From Hyphomicrobiaceae bacterium (GTDB lineage Bacteria; Pseudomonadota; Alphaproteobacteria; Rhizobiales; Hyphomicrobiaceae), in NCBI GenBank assembly GCA_022844225.1, contig JALHMC010000024.1:1-60409 (forward strand): 60,409 nucleotides of DNA, given 5' to 3'. Every line of letters starts with the position of its first letter. The first letter of the stretch is position 1. A program made the translations under genes and the position numbers. Under the pieces are notes generated by a model, which did no database searches, had not been told where the DNA came from, and was given only the letters and a program-made list of their open reading frames with translations. Below, piece after piece: positions 18,452 through 27,092 of the stretch.

Positions 18452-19525
18452 ATGCGGAAAATGAAGGCAGCAATATTTGTCGAGCCAGGCCGTATCGTTC
18501 TCGATGAAAAGCCGGTTCCCGACATTGGCCCGCTCGATGCGCTCGTCCGTGTTACGACCACCACGATTTGCGGCACCGACGTTCACATCCTCAAGGGCGA
18601 GTATCCTGTCCGCAAGGGGCTCACAATCGGCCACGAGCCCGTCGGCGTTATCGAAAAACTCGGTTCCGCTGTGAAGGGATATCGCGAGGGCCAGCGGGTT
18701 GTATGCGGCGCCATCACGCCCAGCGGGTACAGTAACGCGTCGCTGTGCGGCTGCCATGCCCAAGACGGTGCTGGAACCGCACATGGCTGGAAGGCGATTG
18801 GTGGCTGGAAGTTTGGCAATACGATCGATGGCTGTCAGGCTGAATACGTCCTTGTCCCGGATGCGATGGCCAACCTCGCGCCTATTCCCGACGCGCTGTC
18901 GGACGAAGAGGTCCTCATGTGCCCGGACATCATGTCGACGGGTTTCGCGGGCGCAGAAAGCGGTGGAATTAAAATTGGAGACACCGTTGCCGTTTTTGCG
19001 CAGGGACCCATCGGCCTGTGCTCGACCGTCGGTGCCCGCCTGATGGGTGCCACCACCATCATCGTTGTCGAAACTGTTCCGGAGCGAATTGAGGTTGCCC
19101 AACGGCTGGGCGCCGACCATGTCATCGACTTTCGCGCGCATGATCCGGTAGCGGAGATCATGCGGATCACCGACGGACGCGGTGTCGACGTTGCCATCGA
19201 GGCGCTCGGCATCCAACAGACATTTGAAGCCTGTCTCAGAGTCCTGCGACCCGCCGGTACGCTCTCGAGTCTCGGCGTCTATTCGACTGATCTCAAGATC
19301 CCTCTCGACGCTTTCAGCGCCGGCCTAGGGGACAGCAAGATCGTCACGAGCTTATGCCCCGGCGGCAAGGAGCGTATGCGTCGGTTGATGTCAGTGATCA
19401 GTACGGGCCGCGCCAATCTGAAACCCCTCGTAACGCATCGCTTCAAGTTGGACGATATCGAAGCTGCGTACGAGCTGTTCTCGCATCAGCGCGACGGCGT
19501 GCTCAAGGTCGCGATTTCAGCGTAG
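18452..19525 (+). CDS. Zinc-dependent NAD(P) alcohol dehydrogenase
   Basis: A 357-residue medium-chain dehydrogenase. The catalytic zinc ligands are visible as Cys in TICGTDVH, His in IGHEPVG and Asp in CPDIMSTGFAGAE, the Cys-His-Asp set seen in the secondary-alcohol dehydrogenases of Clostridium and Thermoanaerobacter. The four-cysteine lobe of the structural zinc is missing: only an ASLCGCHAQDG stretch occupies that region. A Rossmann fold follows (VAVFAQGPIGLCSTVGARLMGA). It should interconvert a secondary alcohol and ketone or an aldehyde, which fits disposal of reducing power when oxygen is low. It is the third gene after the FNR box at 16829, 97 bases downstream of the USP gene. Confidence 0.9.
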   Translation: MRKMKAAIFVEPGRIVLDEKPVPDIGPLDALVRVTTTTICGTDVHILKGEYPVRKGLTIGHEPVGVIEKLGSAVKGYREGQRVVCGAITPSGYSNASLCGCHAQDGAGTAHGWKAIGGWKFGNTIDGCQAEYVLVPDAMANLAPIPDALSDEEVLMCPDIMSTGFAGAESGGIKIGDTVAVFAQGPIGLCSTVGARLMGATTIIVVETVPERIEVAQRLGADHVIDFRAHDPVAEIMRITDGRGVDVAIEALGIQQTFEACLRVLRPAGTLSSLGVYSTDLKIPLDAFSAGLGDSKIVTSLCPGGKERMRRLMSVISTGRANLKPLVTHRFKLDDIEAAYELFSHQRDGVLKVAISA

Positions 19526-20007
19526 ACAGCGGAGCGCGTATCAAACCTGCACGCACTGTGATCGGAGGGATAAAATTTCGGAGTAGCTTAGTTGGCACGG
19601 TGCACGTTGACCAGAACACAGCGGGCGCTGTTGAAAGAGATACTCGAGTTACCGAATCTTGGGCGCGGCCATTGGCCTTCCTTGAGCATTGCGTGAGCAT
19701 TGCTCGGCTGATCGTTGCTTTTGGGGACGCCGGGTCTTCGTTCAGCCTGATCGAAAATCCCGATCAGTCGGCCGCCACGAAACGATTGGCTATTCAAGCT
19801 CGGCTCCCCATTTCGATCTCATGCGACGAGGCGAAACAGTTCGCCCCGAACAGCAAGAGAGATGGAGGCGGCGACGAGCGACAGAGGTCGAAGTGCTTGC
19901 CGAACCTACCAGGCGCTAACGGTAAGTCGTCGATCACGGCGGCTTTGCAACGCACACGTCTAGAAGTCACACCACGGCTACGGAAGATGGCGCGACGGTC
20001 ATGAGAC
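19526..20007. other. Intergenic stretch without a convincing gene
   Basis: About 480 bases between the alcohol dehydrogenase and the phasin promoter. Frames on both strands are short, overlapping and without recognisable domains. An inverted motif around 19746-19770 (CTGATCGAAAATCCCGATCAG) has CTGATCG arms that could form a small hairpin, but no T-run follows. Otherwise I see nothing here. Confidence 0.4.
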
Positions 20008-20021
20008 TTGATTGAGATCAT
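20008..20021. promoter_or_regulatory. FNR/FixK-like box TTGATTGAGATCAT
   Basis: Matches TTGAT-N4-ATCAA at nine of ten conserved positions. Its centre is about 60 bases upstream of the phasin ATG at 20075, which leaves room for a start point about 41 bases downstream of the centre, the usual distance for FNR-type activation. It would drive phasin, USP and perhaps the nfeD/stomatin genes. Confidence 0.65.
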
Positions 20022-20074
20022 GGCAGCTAAAGGACAACTCAAGACAATATGAGTTCTTAGTAAGGAGTAGCGAG

Positions 20075-20479
20075 ATGACCAAAATGACGACAGGCAGTGG
20101 GAATCCGGGCTTCGCCGAAATGACATCCGTGCCGCTTGGCCCGGAACACGTATTCAACTTGTGCCGGCCGATCGTTGAAGGACTGACCGAGTACAACGTC
20201 AAAATCCTGACGAATTGTCTCGAGTTCAATCGCGAATGGACGGGGTTTCTCATGCATCGTCTGCAGCAGGACATGGCTCACGTGCACGATCTCACCAAGT
20301 GCACCCAGCCCCGTGAAGTCTTCGAGGTTCACTCGACGTTCGTCACGGAAGCCGTCGCCGACTACCAGCGCGAGTTCGCCCAGTTGGCCACACTCAACGG
20401 CAAGGGCTTCGAGCAGACGACCCGGGCACTTCAGGGCTCTCTGGACACCATGGCGCCCGCGAAGGCGGCAGCGGAGTAG
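20075..20479 (+). CDS. Phasin-family protein
   Basis: A 134-residue, mostly helical, amphipathic protein of the Phasin_2 type. The middle (GPEHVFNLCRPIVEGLTEYNVKIL, then LEFNREWTGFLMHRLQQDM and QPREVFEVHSTFVTEAVADYQREF) shows the heptad-like pattern and the P-x-x-V/x-F-x-V-Q/H-x-x-F signature. Phasins coat polyhydroxybutyrate granules; short stress-linked versions exist without a granule role. ATG 20075 follows an AAGGAG site; a longer frame upstream overlaps the regulatory box and is rejected. No PHB synthase lies in the window. Next gene is a USP 46 bases downstream. Confidence 0.85.
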   Translation: MTKMTTGSGNPGFAEMTSVPLGPEHVFNLCRPIVEGLTEYNVKILTNCLEFNREWTGFLMHRLQQDMAHVHDLTKCTQPREVFEVHSTFVTEAVADYQREFAQLATLNGKGFEQTTRALQGSLDTMAPAKAAAE

Positions 20480-20525
20480 GTCCAGCTGCCGCACCGCCAA
20501 GCCGACTCTCACGAGGCGCCACACC

Positions 20526-21404
20526 GTGACCAAGGACTGGAAGCAGCCTGGCAAGATTCTCGTTGCCACAGACCTCTCACCCAAGAGCGGCCTAGCCGTC
20601 GCGCGTGCCATCCACCTCGCGGCCCATTGGCGCGCGCGGCTCTATGTGATGCATGCCGTTGATGATGTGCCGCTTTCGTCTTTTGGCGTGGCTTCGGTTC
20701 AGGCCAAAGCCGCCGCGACCGAAATGGAACGGCAATTAAAAAGCATTCCGGCCGCGGCCAGTATCGAGCACGAGGTTGTGACGGCGCTCGGCAAGCCCGT
20801 GGAGCGCATCCTGGGCAAGTGCGACACGCTATTAGTGGACCTCCTTGTCGTGGGGGCTGGCGAGAGGCGGACGCTCGGCCAAAGACTTCTCGGCACGACT
20901 GTCGGTCGCGTTCTGCGCCAAGCGCAGCAGCCGGTCCTGTCCGTCCGCACCCCGACCGCCGGCCCATATCGCAAGCTGGCCATCGCGACGGATTTCTCGG
21001 AGCCGTCACGTGTGGCTATGGACTGTGCTCTTGCCCTGTTTCCGAACGTCGACGCCGAAGTCGTCCACGCCTACGAGGTGACACTGACCGGTCTCATACC
21101 TTCCGATCGCTTTACCGGACCCCTCGCCGAGAGGCACGAGCGTGAGATGAAGGAGCACGTCCAGCGCTCGCTCGCTGATCTCATCGCGCAGAAACTCGCC
21201 TCCGCGCCCAACCTGTCGTCGGCCTCGGGGATCGGTACGCCGGAATCGGTCCTGACCGGGTTCGTTGAACGCGATGCCGTCGATCTAGTAGCCATCGGAA
21301 CTCACGGACGGACCGGCGTGCGGCGTGCTTTGCTCGGAAGCGTTGCCGAGCAGCTCATTGAGAGGCTTCCTTGCGATGTCCTTGCGGTCCCCTCTCCACC
21401 CTAA
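20526..21404 (+). CDS. Universal stress protein, two UspA domains
   Basis: A 292-residue tandem USP. Domain 1 begins PGKILVATDLSPKSGLAVARAIHLAAHW and its loop reads LLVVGAGERRTLGQRLLGTTVGRVL. Domain 2 begins YRKLAIATDFSEPSRVAMDCALALF and ends AIGTHGRTGVRRALLGSVAEQLIERLPCDVLAVP, a complete ATP-binding loop. The GTG at 20526 is taken as start because the UspA strand begins 8 residues later and a GAGG lies upstream; a longer frame overlapping the phasin gene is not needed. Probably cotranscribed with phasin under the box at 20008. Confidence 0.9.
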   Translation: MTKDWKQPGKILVATDLSPKSGLAVARAIHLAAHWRARLYVMHAVDDVPLSSFGVASVQAKAAATEMERQLKSIPAAASIEHEVVTALGKPVERILGKCDTLLVDLLVVGAGERRTLGQRLLGTTVGRVLRQAQQPVLSVRTPTAGPYRKLAIATDFSEPSRVAMDCALALFPNVDAEVVHAYEVTLTGLIPSDRFTGPLAERHEREMKEHVQRSLADLIAQKLASAPNLSSASGIGTPESVLTGFVERDAVDLVAIGTHGRTGVRRALLGSVAEQLIERLPCDVLAVPSPP

Positions 21405-21460
21405 GCTTTGGCACCCGGGTTGCCGCACTGCACGAACGCAAACTGCGAGCACGGTGACGT

Positions 21461-22867
21461 ATGATCAAGATAGCACATCGTCCGCATTCTCGTGGAGGTC
21501 GTCCACCATTGAAACCGCTCGCGTGGGCTGCGCTGTTCCTGTCCTTGATATTGCCGCTGCCCACACACGTGGCCAGTCAGGCTTCTCGATCCAACGTGCT
21601 CCATGCCGATTTCACCGGTACCATTGGCGTGGCCGCCAGCGAGCATATCGCGCAAGCTATCGCCCGGGCGGAACAGGACAAGGCCCAACTGCTTCTCATT
21701 CGCCTCGACACGCCGGGAGGACTGGTCTCCTCGACGCGAGACATCATCAAGACAATTCTTGCCTCGCGCGTTCCTGTCGCGGTCTATGTCGCCCCGGGCG
21801 GCGCTCATGCGGCCAGTGCTGGAACTTATATTACTCTGGCGGCTCATGTGGCAGCCATGGCGCCGGGTACGAATATCGGTGCAGCAACACCCATCCAGAT
21901 TTCTCTCCCGGGTCTCCCCGGCGCGCCCGACCCAAAACGCGAGCCCCCAGACAAGGAGCCACAGGCCGGTCAACCGGCAGTGGCCGTCGATCAGAAGGCG
22001 ATCAACGACGCCGTGGCGCTCCTTCGCAGCCTGGCGCAGCTTCGCGGCCGCAATGCCGATTGGGCTGAGAAGGCCGTCCGCGAGGCCGCGACACTCACGG
22101 CAGAAGAGGCGTTGGCCGAGCGCGTCGTCGAGTTCGTCGCACGCGATGTCGATGATCTTCTGATGCAGCTCGACGGTCGCATGGTGACAACGGCCGCCGG
22201 AGAGGTCCGGATCGAGACACGAGGCGCGACGGTCTCAATGATGGAGCCGAGTTTCCGCACACAAGCGTTGTCTGTGCTCGCGGACCCCAACGTCGCATTT
22301 ATCCTGCTGCTGATCGGCGTCTATGGCATTCTGTTCGAGTTCTGGACGCCAGGTCTTGTCGGCCCCGGTGTTGTTGGCGGCATCTGTCTCCTGCTCGCGA
22401 TGGCTGGGCTCGCCATGCTGCCCGTCAATTACGCGGCGCTCGGACTACTCGTGTTCGGCATCGCGCTCATGACAGCGGAGGCTTTCACGCCCGGCATCGG
22501 CATCCTGGGGATAAGCGGGCTCATCTCGTTCGTATTGGGAGCGATGTTTCTGTTCGATCCGGCGGGTGCGGACATCGATCTTCGCATCGCCTGGCCGTTG
22601 ATTGCCGGGGCGGCGGCGACGAGCGCGCTACTCTCCGTCGGAGCCCTTGGTCTCGCCATGAAGGCGCGCCAGCGCGCCGTCGTCACCGGCGCCGAGGAGA
22701 TGATCGGCAGCACGGGGACGATTATCGACTGGCAGAAGGGCCGGGGCCGCATCCGCATCCACGGCGAGGTCTGGGCGGCACGTGGACCAGAACACGCCGA
22801 GAAGGGCCGGAAGATCAGAGTGGCCGGAAGAGAAGGCCTCACACTCACAGTTGATATCGCCGAATAA
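21461..22867 (+). CDS. NfeD-like membrane serine protease (ClpP-class)
   Basis: A 468-residue membrane protein. A signal peptide or anchor lies at residues about 19-40 (PLKPLAWAALFLSLILPLPTHVASQA). The S49/ClpP-like protease domain follows, with the nucleophile in HAASAGTYITLA (Ser119) and a conserved Lys in DQKAINDAVALLRSLA as the likely general base. Residues about 270-400 form four or five membrane helices, and the C-terminal about 65 residues are an NfeD OB-fold (TGAEEMIGSTGTIIDW). The archaeal homologue PH1510 cleaves its stomatin partner. The stomatin gene begins 15 bases downstream, the standard nfeD-stomatin pair. Likely role: membrane-protein or lipid-raft-like domain quality control. 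Confidence 0.92.
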   Translation: MIKIAHRPHSRGGRPPLKPLAWAALFLSLILPLPTHVASQASRSNVLHADFTGTIGVAASEHIAQAIARAEQDKAQLLLIRLDTPGGLVSSTRDIIKTILASRVPVAVYVAPGGAHAASAGTYITLAAHVAAMAPGTNIGAATPIQISLPGLPGAPDPKREPPDKEPQAGQPAVAVDQKAINDAVALLRSLAQLRGRNADWAEKAVREAATLTAEEALAERVVEFVARDVDDLLMQLDGRMVTTAAGEVRIETRGATVSMMEPSFRTQALSVLADPNVAFILLLIGVYGILFEFWTPGLVGPGVVGGICLLLAMAGLAMLPVNYAALGLLVFGIALMTAEAFTPGIGILGISGLISFVLGAMFLFDPAGADIDLRIAWPLIAGAAATSALLSVGALGLAMKARQRAVVTGAEEMIGSTGTIIDWQKGRGRIRIHGEVWAARGPEHAEKGRKIRVAGREGLTLTVDIAE

Positions 22868-22882
22868 CCAGGAGCAGCCCCA

Positions 22883-23662
22883 ATGCCCGACACATTCGAG
22901 TTCCCATTCCATATTTTCGGCTACTTGCCGCTACTCATCGTCCTCTTCTTCGTGCTGAACTCGTTCCGCATCCTGCGCGAGTACGAGCGTGGCGTCGTGT
23001 TCATGCTGGGGCGCTTCTGGAGGGTCAAGGGACCGGGCATTGTTGTCGTCATCCCGCTCGTGCAGCAGATGGTACGCGTGGATCTGAGAACGCGCGTATT
23101 CGACGTGCCTCCGCAGGACGTGATCTCGCGCGACAACGTTTCTGTTCGCGTCAATGCGGTGCTCTACTACCGCGTCATCGACCCAGAGAAATGCATCATC
23201 CAGGTTGAGGACTACAACCAGGCGACCAGCGAGCTGGCGCAGACGACCCTGCGCTCGGTCGTCGGACAACACGAACTTGACCAAATGCTGGCCGAGCGCG
23301 ACAAGATCAACACGGACGTCCAGCGCATCCTCGATGAGCAGACGGACGCCTGGGGCATAAAGGTCGCGAACGTTGAGCTGAAGCATATCGACCTCAACGA
23401 GAACATGGTGCGGGCAATCGCCAAGCAGGCCGAGGCCGAGCGGCTGCGACGCGCCAAGATCATCGACGCCGAGGGCGAGTTGCAGGCGGCCGAGAAGCTG
23501 GCGGAAGCCGGAGAAATCCTAGCGAGGCGGCCGGAGGCCATGCAGCTACGCTATCTCGGAACGCTGGCCAACATCGCCGGCGAGAAAAGCTCGACGATCG
23601 TGTTTCCAGTTCCTGTGGATATCATTCAACGGCTGGCTGCCACATCCGGAAAATCTCCGTGA
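22883..23662 (+). CDS. Stomatin/slipin (SPFH/band 7) protein
   Basis: A 259-residue SPFH protein. One N-terminal membrane segment (FGYLPLLIVLFFVLNSFRIL) is followed by the band 7 domain: EYERGVVFMLGRFWRVKGPG, VDLRTRVFDVPPQDVISRDNV, and the TTLRSVVGQHELDQMLAERDKIN helix. A coiled-coil rich in Ala and Glu (AIAKQAEAERLRRAKIIDAEGE) drives oligomerisation. The C-terminus (SSTIVFPVPVDIIQRL) has the hydrophobic stretch that NfeD proteases cut in archaeal stomatin. It is directly downstream of the nfeD gene and acts with it at the inner membrane. Confidence 0.94.
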   Translation: MPDTFEFPFHIFGYLPLLIVLFFVLNSFRILREYERGVVFMLGRFWRVKGPGIVVVIPLVQQMVRVDLRTRVFDVPPQDVISRDNVSVRVNAVLYYRVIDPEKCIIQVEDYNQATSELAQTTLRSVVGQHELDQMLAERDKINTDVQRILDEQTDAWGIKVANVELKHIDLNENMVRAIAKQAEAERLRRAKIIDAEGELQAAEKLAEAGEILARRPEAMQLRYLGTLANIAGEKSSTIVFPVPVDIIQRLAATSGKSP

Positions 23663-23722
23663 GAGTCCCTTCTTTGGCAATCACGGTAGTGTCCCATCGT
23701 TAGTCGAACAGAAGCTGAAATC

Positions 23723-25009
23723 ATGCCGCGGCTTTCTGCTTTGTTGCTGACGCGAAGATTTGCGCCCTTGTTCTGGTGCCAATTCTTCGCAGCGTTTGGA
23801 AATAACTACTTCCTCAACGCATTAGTCTTTCTGATTCTATTCGAGACCGGTCAACCTGAGCATGCGGTCTTGATCCCGCTTGCTACCGCCGTATTCATCG
23901 CACCCTTCTTCTTCCTGTCTGCCCTTGGCGGCGAGATTGCTGACCGTTTCGACATGGCACGGCTCACGCAGCGCCTCAGGTTGCTGGAAATGGGCATAAC
24001 TATTTTCGCCATCATTGGCTTCATCTGGCATTCCGTCGCGATGCTGTTTGTTGCGCTGCTGCTATTTGGCGTGATCGCAGCACTCTTTGGACCGATCAAA
24101 TATGGTATCCTGCCGCGCATACTCACCCGCGCCGAATTGCCAGCCGGAAATGCGCTGGTGGAAGGCGCCACGTTCATCGCCATCTTACTTGGCACAATTA
24201 GCGGCGGCCTAGCCGTTCACTATGGCGGTGGCCCGGCATCATTGTCATTTTTGATGATTATACTCTCGCTCATGAGTTTCGGCGCAAGTCTCTTCATGCC
24301 GCCGACGGGTGAGGCAGCGCCGGACCTTGTGATACGCCGAAATATTCTCGGCTCCACTTTCGATGTACTGAAATATCTCCGAAACGACCGGCGCATGGTG
24401 TGGGGTGCCATGCTGGCGGGCTGGTTCTGGGCGGTTGGCGCATACACTCTCGCGCTGGTGCCGCCGCTTGTGAAGAATGTCCTGGGCGGCACCGAGATCG
24501 CGGTGACAGTTTGCCTTGCAATTTTCTCGATCGGAATTGCGACAGGTTCTGGTATTGCGGCTTGGCTCGCTGCTGGGCGCATCATCTTGTGGCCGACCAT
24601 CCTTGCAGCGGCACTGATAGGCGTCTTCGCAGTTGGTCTCGGATGGACGACGTGGCAGCTTGTGCCTGCCGCCGAAAGCCGGGGTGCCGTAGATATCTTC
24701 AGTTCAGTGGAAGGCATCCAAATCGCGATTGGACTCGGCGGCCTCGCAATTTCTGGCGGTCTTTTGATTGTGCCAGTGATGGCGGCGCTGCAGGCCTGGG
24801 CAGGGGTGGACCGGCGCGCGCGAGTCATTGCCTCCGTGAACATCGTCACTGCCGGGTTTATGGTTGGGGGCTCTCTTGTCAATGCCACCCTTCAAGCGAT
24901 TGGAGTTACACCGCCGGAGTTGCTGGTAATTCTCGGCATAGGCAGCTTGCTGGCTGCGCTCGCTATTGGCCATACGTTGCCGGCGAGCGCCACAAACGAC
25001 CCATCATGA
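23723..25009 (+). CDS. MFS transporter, LplT (lysophospholipid transporter)-like
   Basis: A 428-residue major facilitator protein with about 12 membrane helices. It starts with the family phrase RRFAPLFWCQFFAAFGNNYFLNALV, and has SALGGEIADRFDMARLTQRLRLLEMG between helices 2 and 3 and GPIKYGILPRILTRAELPAGNALVEGATF, typical of LplT and the carrier half of Aas-like acyltransferase fusions. LplT moves lyso-phosphatidylethanolamine across the inner membrane for re-acylation. No acyltransferase is fused here; the LPLAT domain at 43808-46687 could supply it. Base composition is somewhat lower in GC than the genes around it, suggesting separate acquisition. Confidence 0.8.
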   Translation: MPRLSALLLTRRFAPLFWCQFFAAFGNNYFLNALVFLILFETGQPEHAVLIPLATAVFIAPFFFLSALGGEIADRFDMARLTQRLRLLEMGITIFAIIGFIWHSVAMLFVALLLFGVIAALFGPIKYGILPRILTRAELPAGNALVEGATFIAILLGTISGGLAVHYGGGPASLSFLMIILSLMSFGASLFMPPTGEAAPDLVIRRNILGSTFDVLKYLRNDRRMVWGAMLAGWFWAVGAYTLALVPPLVKNVLGGTEIAVTVCLAIFSIGIATGSGIAAWLAAGRIILWPTILAAALIGVFAVGLGWTTWQLVPAAESRGAVDIFSSVEGIQIAIGLGGLAISGGLLIVPVMAALQAWAGVDRRARVIASVNIVTAGFMVGGSLVNATLQAIGVTPPELLVILGIGSLLAALAIGHTLPASATNDPS

Positions 25010-25488
25010 TATTGTCCCATTTCGCCGAAAAGCCGTCACCGTGACTTGGCGGGCCATGAAATCGTTGTTCCAATCCAAGTCTCCATTCTCGACCTTGTCC
25101 TCAAGCTGCATAGTTCGCTCGCGTGCGTGACAGCACCCTAGTATTTCCTACGGCTCGCGTGGCACGAGGGCATCGGCGTCGTAGCGCAGATGACTGCGCG
25201 TGATGCCTGTGGAGTGTCGTGGCCCCTTGACCGTTCAGGGATAAGCAGTGCCGGAGTTCCGTCGACGCCATGATCCAGATCAAAGTGGCCATGACATTAA
25301 CTTGAGTGACCGAGGGGTTGTTTTTTTGCAGCCGCGTAACGATTTCAATTTAAGCGTGGTGCATACTTGCATGACGCAAATGCGCCGTGACAGTTTGTGC
25401 GAAACGTGAAACGATTGTCGCATGCACATTCTCAGTGCGTTCACACACCCGAAAAATCTCAACCAAATCTCAAATGGAGTAATAGAAT
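25010..25488. other. Intergenic stretch with one FNR-like site
   Basis: About 480 bases with no convincing gene. It contains the FNR-like site at 25270-25283 and a run of eight T at 25320-25327. The last 100 bases before the small exported protein at 25489 are AT-rich and promoter-like. Confidence 0.4.
25270..25283. promoter_or_regulatory. FNR/FixK-like site ATGATCCAGATCAA (one mismatch)
   Basis: Nine of ten conserved positions of TTGAT-N4-ATCAA match. It is about 205 bases upstream of the start at 25489, farther than usual, so a long untranslated leader would be needed. Weaker candidate than the other boxes. Confidence 0.4.
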
Positions 25489-25791
25489 ATGATGACCAGA
25501 ACCGCCCGCATGGTGCCCCTCCTCGCAGCAGCAAGCGTATTGGTATTCTCCGGGCTCCCGACACAAGCGGCCGAGACTGAAAGTGAAATGAAGGACACTG
25601 TTGAGAACTGCACCGGTTTGGCGGCGAAATTGAGAACAAAAGTGGCGGATGCAAAACTTGCGCCCGACGGCCTTGCGAAAGCCGAGGCATTTCTGACCAA
25701 GATGGACAAGGCCTGCACGAACCGGAAGTTCACCGAAGCCGGTGCAGCAGGTCTCGACGTCCTGATCGAGATCGACGCGGCGAAGAAGTAA
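25489..25791 (+). CDS. Small exported protein of unknown function
   Basis: A 100-residue protein with a clear Sec signal peptide (RMVPLLAAASVLVFSGLPTQAA, cleavage after residue about 27). The mature part is a short helical domain with two cysteines (VENCTGLAAKL and MDKACTNRKF) that could form one disulfide in the periplasm. I do not recognise the family. It stands alone, followed by a strong hairpin, so it is a monocistronic gene. The GC content of its leader is low compared with the coding part. Confidence 0.65.
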   Translation: MMTRTARMVPLLAAASVLVFSGLPTQAAETESEMKDTVENCTGLAAKLRTKVADAKLAPDGLAKAEAFLTKMDKACTNRKFTEAGAAGLDVLIEIDAAKK

Positions 25792-25823
25792 TCGCTGACA
25801 CGCACCTTTGCAAAAATGCGGTC

Positions 25824-25852
25824 ACGGTGGGCGGCTCTCAGCCGCCCACCGT
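25824..25852 (+). terminator. Thirteen-base-pair hairpin, probable terminator
   Basis: Perfect inverted repeat of 13 bases (ACGGTGGGCGGCT) around a 3-base CTC loop, 33 bases after the stop of the small exported protein. No U-run follows, so it may work as a Rho-independent terminator only weakly, or stabilise the 3' end. Confidence 0.65.
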
Positions 25853-25913
25853 TCGCAAGGGATTGCAACGACGGCGCCAGTGATAACTTGGCAAAGCTGT
25901 AACGGGTCCGGGC

Positions 25914-25947
25914 GAAGTGACGCCAGCTGGGAAGTGACTCCAGCTGG
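25914..25947 (+). repeat. Tandem 17-base repeat with palindromic CCAGCTGG cores
   Basis: GAAGTGACGCCAGCTGG is followed at once by GAAGTGACTCCAGCTGG, one mismatch. Each unit ends in the self-complementary CCAGCTGG. The surrounding 25853-26250 stretch holds no convincing gene; the repeat lies between two convergent small exported-protein genes. Confidence 0.75.
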
Positions 25948-26250
25948 CGAGGCCTGTCCAAGGGATCCGAGGCGAGACAAACTGCGAGCCTGGACCTGAA
26001 AACAAGTTGCTCAGAGACAACTACGATCGGTGCCGTGGTCCCTTCTTGTTGCCATTGCAAAATATTAGAAGATAGGTTGTCACCGCTCTGCCGGCCACAC
26101 TCCGGTGGCAGTGATAAATCGGGTGCGTACTCTGTGCAAAATCGCAAACTGCGCCCGGGAAGGGTACTCCTCCCACGGGCGCCTTGTCGCAACGTCCAAG
26201 CCGCACTGTTACTTCTTAGGCGCCGGAGCCTAGCCGAGCGGCTTGCTTTG

Positions 26251-26676
26251 TCACCGGATCAGAAACTGGTTCTGCAACGGTAAGGCATCGCTCCAGAACG
26301 GCGCGTCGCCACTCCTGTCGAACCCGGGCTTGCCGTCCTTGTCAGAGTAAAGCGAAGCCCAAAGTGCCGCGCCGGTCTTGGGGGCACTCTTGAGTTCGAT
26401 CTTGACGCCGCGATGATCCCCAGCTTTGAGCTCGGCATGACCCAGAGGCTCCTTGATGGGGTTGCCGTCCTTGTCTGCGCCGTAGATCACGACGTAGCCG
26501 TTAGCGGGTAAGTAGGCGTAATCGACGGAGAGTGCGTTGGCTTGCGCTTTCTGGTCGAAAACGATAACGGATGGCGGTGTTCCTGGGGTCGCGGCTTGTG
26601 CCGCAGCCGTGGCCACTCCGACGAAGGCCAGACCAAGCCCCGTTGCTAACAATTGCGCCTTGAGAGTCGGTTTCAT
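26251..26676 (-). CDS. Exported protein with DUF7282-like domain
   Basis: A 141-residue protein with a signal peptide (LLATGLGLAFVGVATAAAQAA) and a mature beta-rich domain: VIVFDQKAQANALSVDYAYLPANGYVVIYGADKDG, then LGHAELKAGDHRGVKIEL and ALWASLYSDKDGKPGFD. This layout matches the DUF7282 repeat found in surface and periplasmic proteins of archaea and bacteria. Two D-x-D-G-type loops (DKDGNP, DKDGKPGFD) could bind Ca2+. Function is unknown. It is convergent with the small exported gene at 25489. Confidence 0.7.
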   Translation of the reverse strand: MKPTLKAQLLATGLGLAFVGVATAAAQAATPGTPPSVIVFDQKAQANALSVDYAYLPANGYVVIYGADKDGNPIKEPLGHAELKAGDHRGVKIELKSAPKTGAALWASLYSDKDGKPGFDRSGDAPFWSDALPLQNQFLIR

Positions 26677-27092
26677 GGGTCACGTTCCTTTTCTGCGAGG
26701 TGCCGTTGCTCCGGACAGCGGAACAATGCGGACCCGTGGTCTTTAGGTGGTTGGCGTGGAGTTAAATTGCCAATCGAAAGCGGACCTCTATCTGATCGGC
26801 TTCGCCGATGAGATCGCCCTGACCAGCAGAGCCTCAAAGCAGCTTTGTCGGACTTCGCCAAGGAAGGCTGCTTAGTTTTTTCTTGTAATGCAGTTTCTTA
26901 TCCAGAAATCGGAGAGGACCGCTTTTCGGGAAGCTGCATAGACGGAGCCCCTGAAGTGCACCATGAGTGAGCCCGGCCCATGTTCTCTTTATCCTCGGCC
27001 AGAGAAAGAAATTCGCAGTATTAGGTATTCACGATTCCGGTCAAATTCTGGCCCAATTCTGGGAAGCGCCCTGAGCAGCGGCAATCGACCGC
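26677..27092. other. Intergenic stretch without a convincing gene
   Basis: About 415 bases between the exported protein (minus strand) and the end of the LysR-type regulator gene. The frames are short; there is an AT-rich run near 26872-26890. It should contain the promoter of the exported protein, but no box is recognised. Confidence 0.4.
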
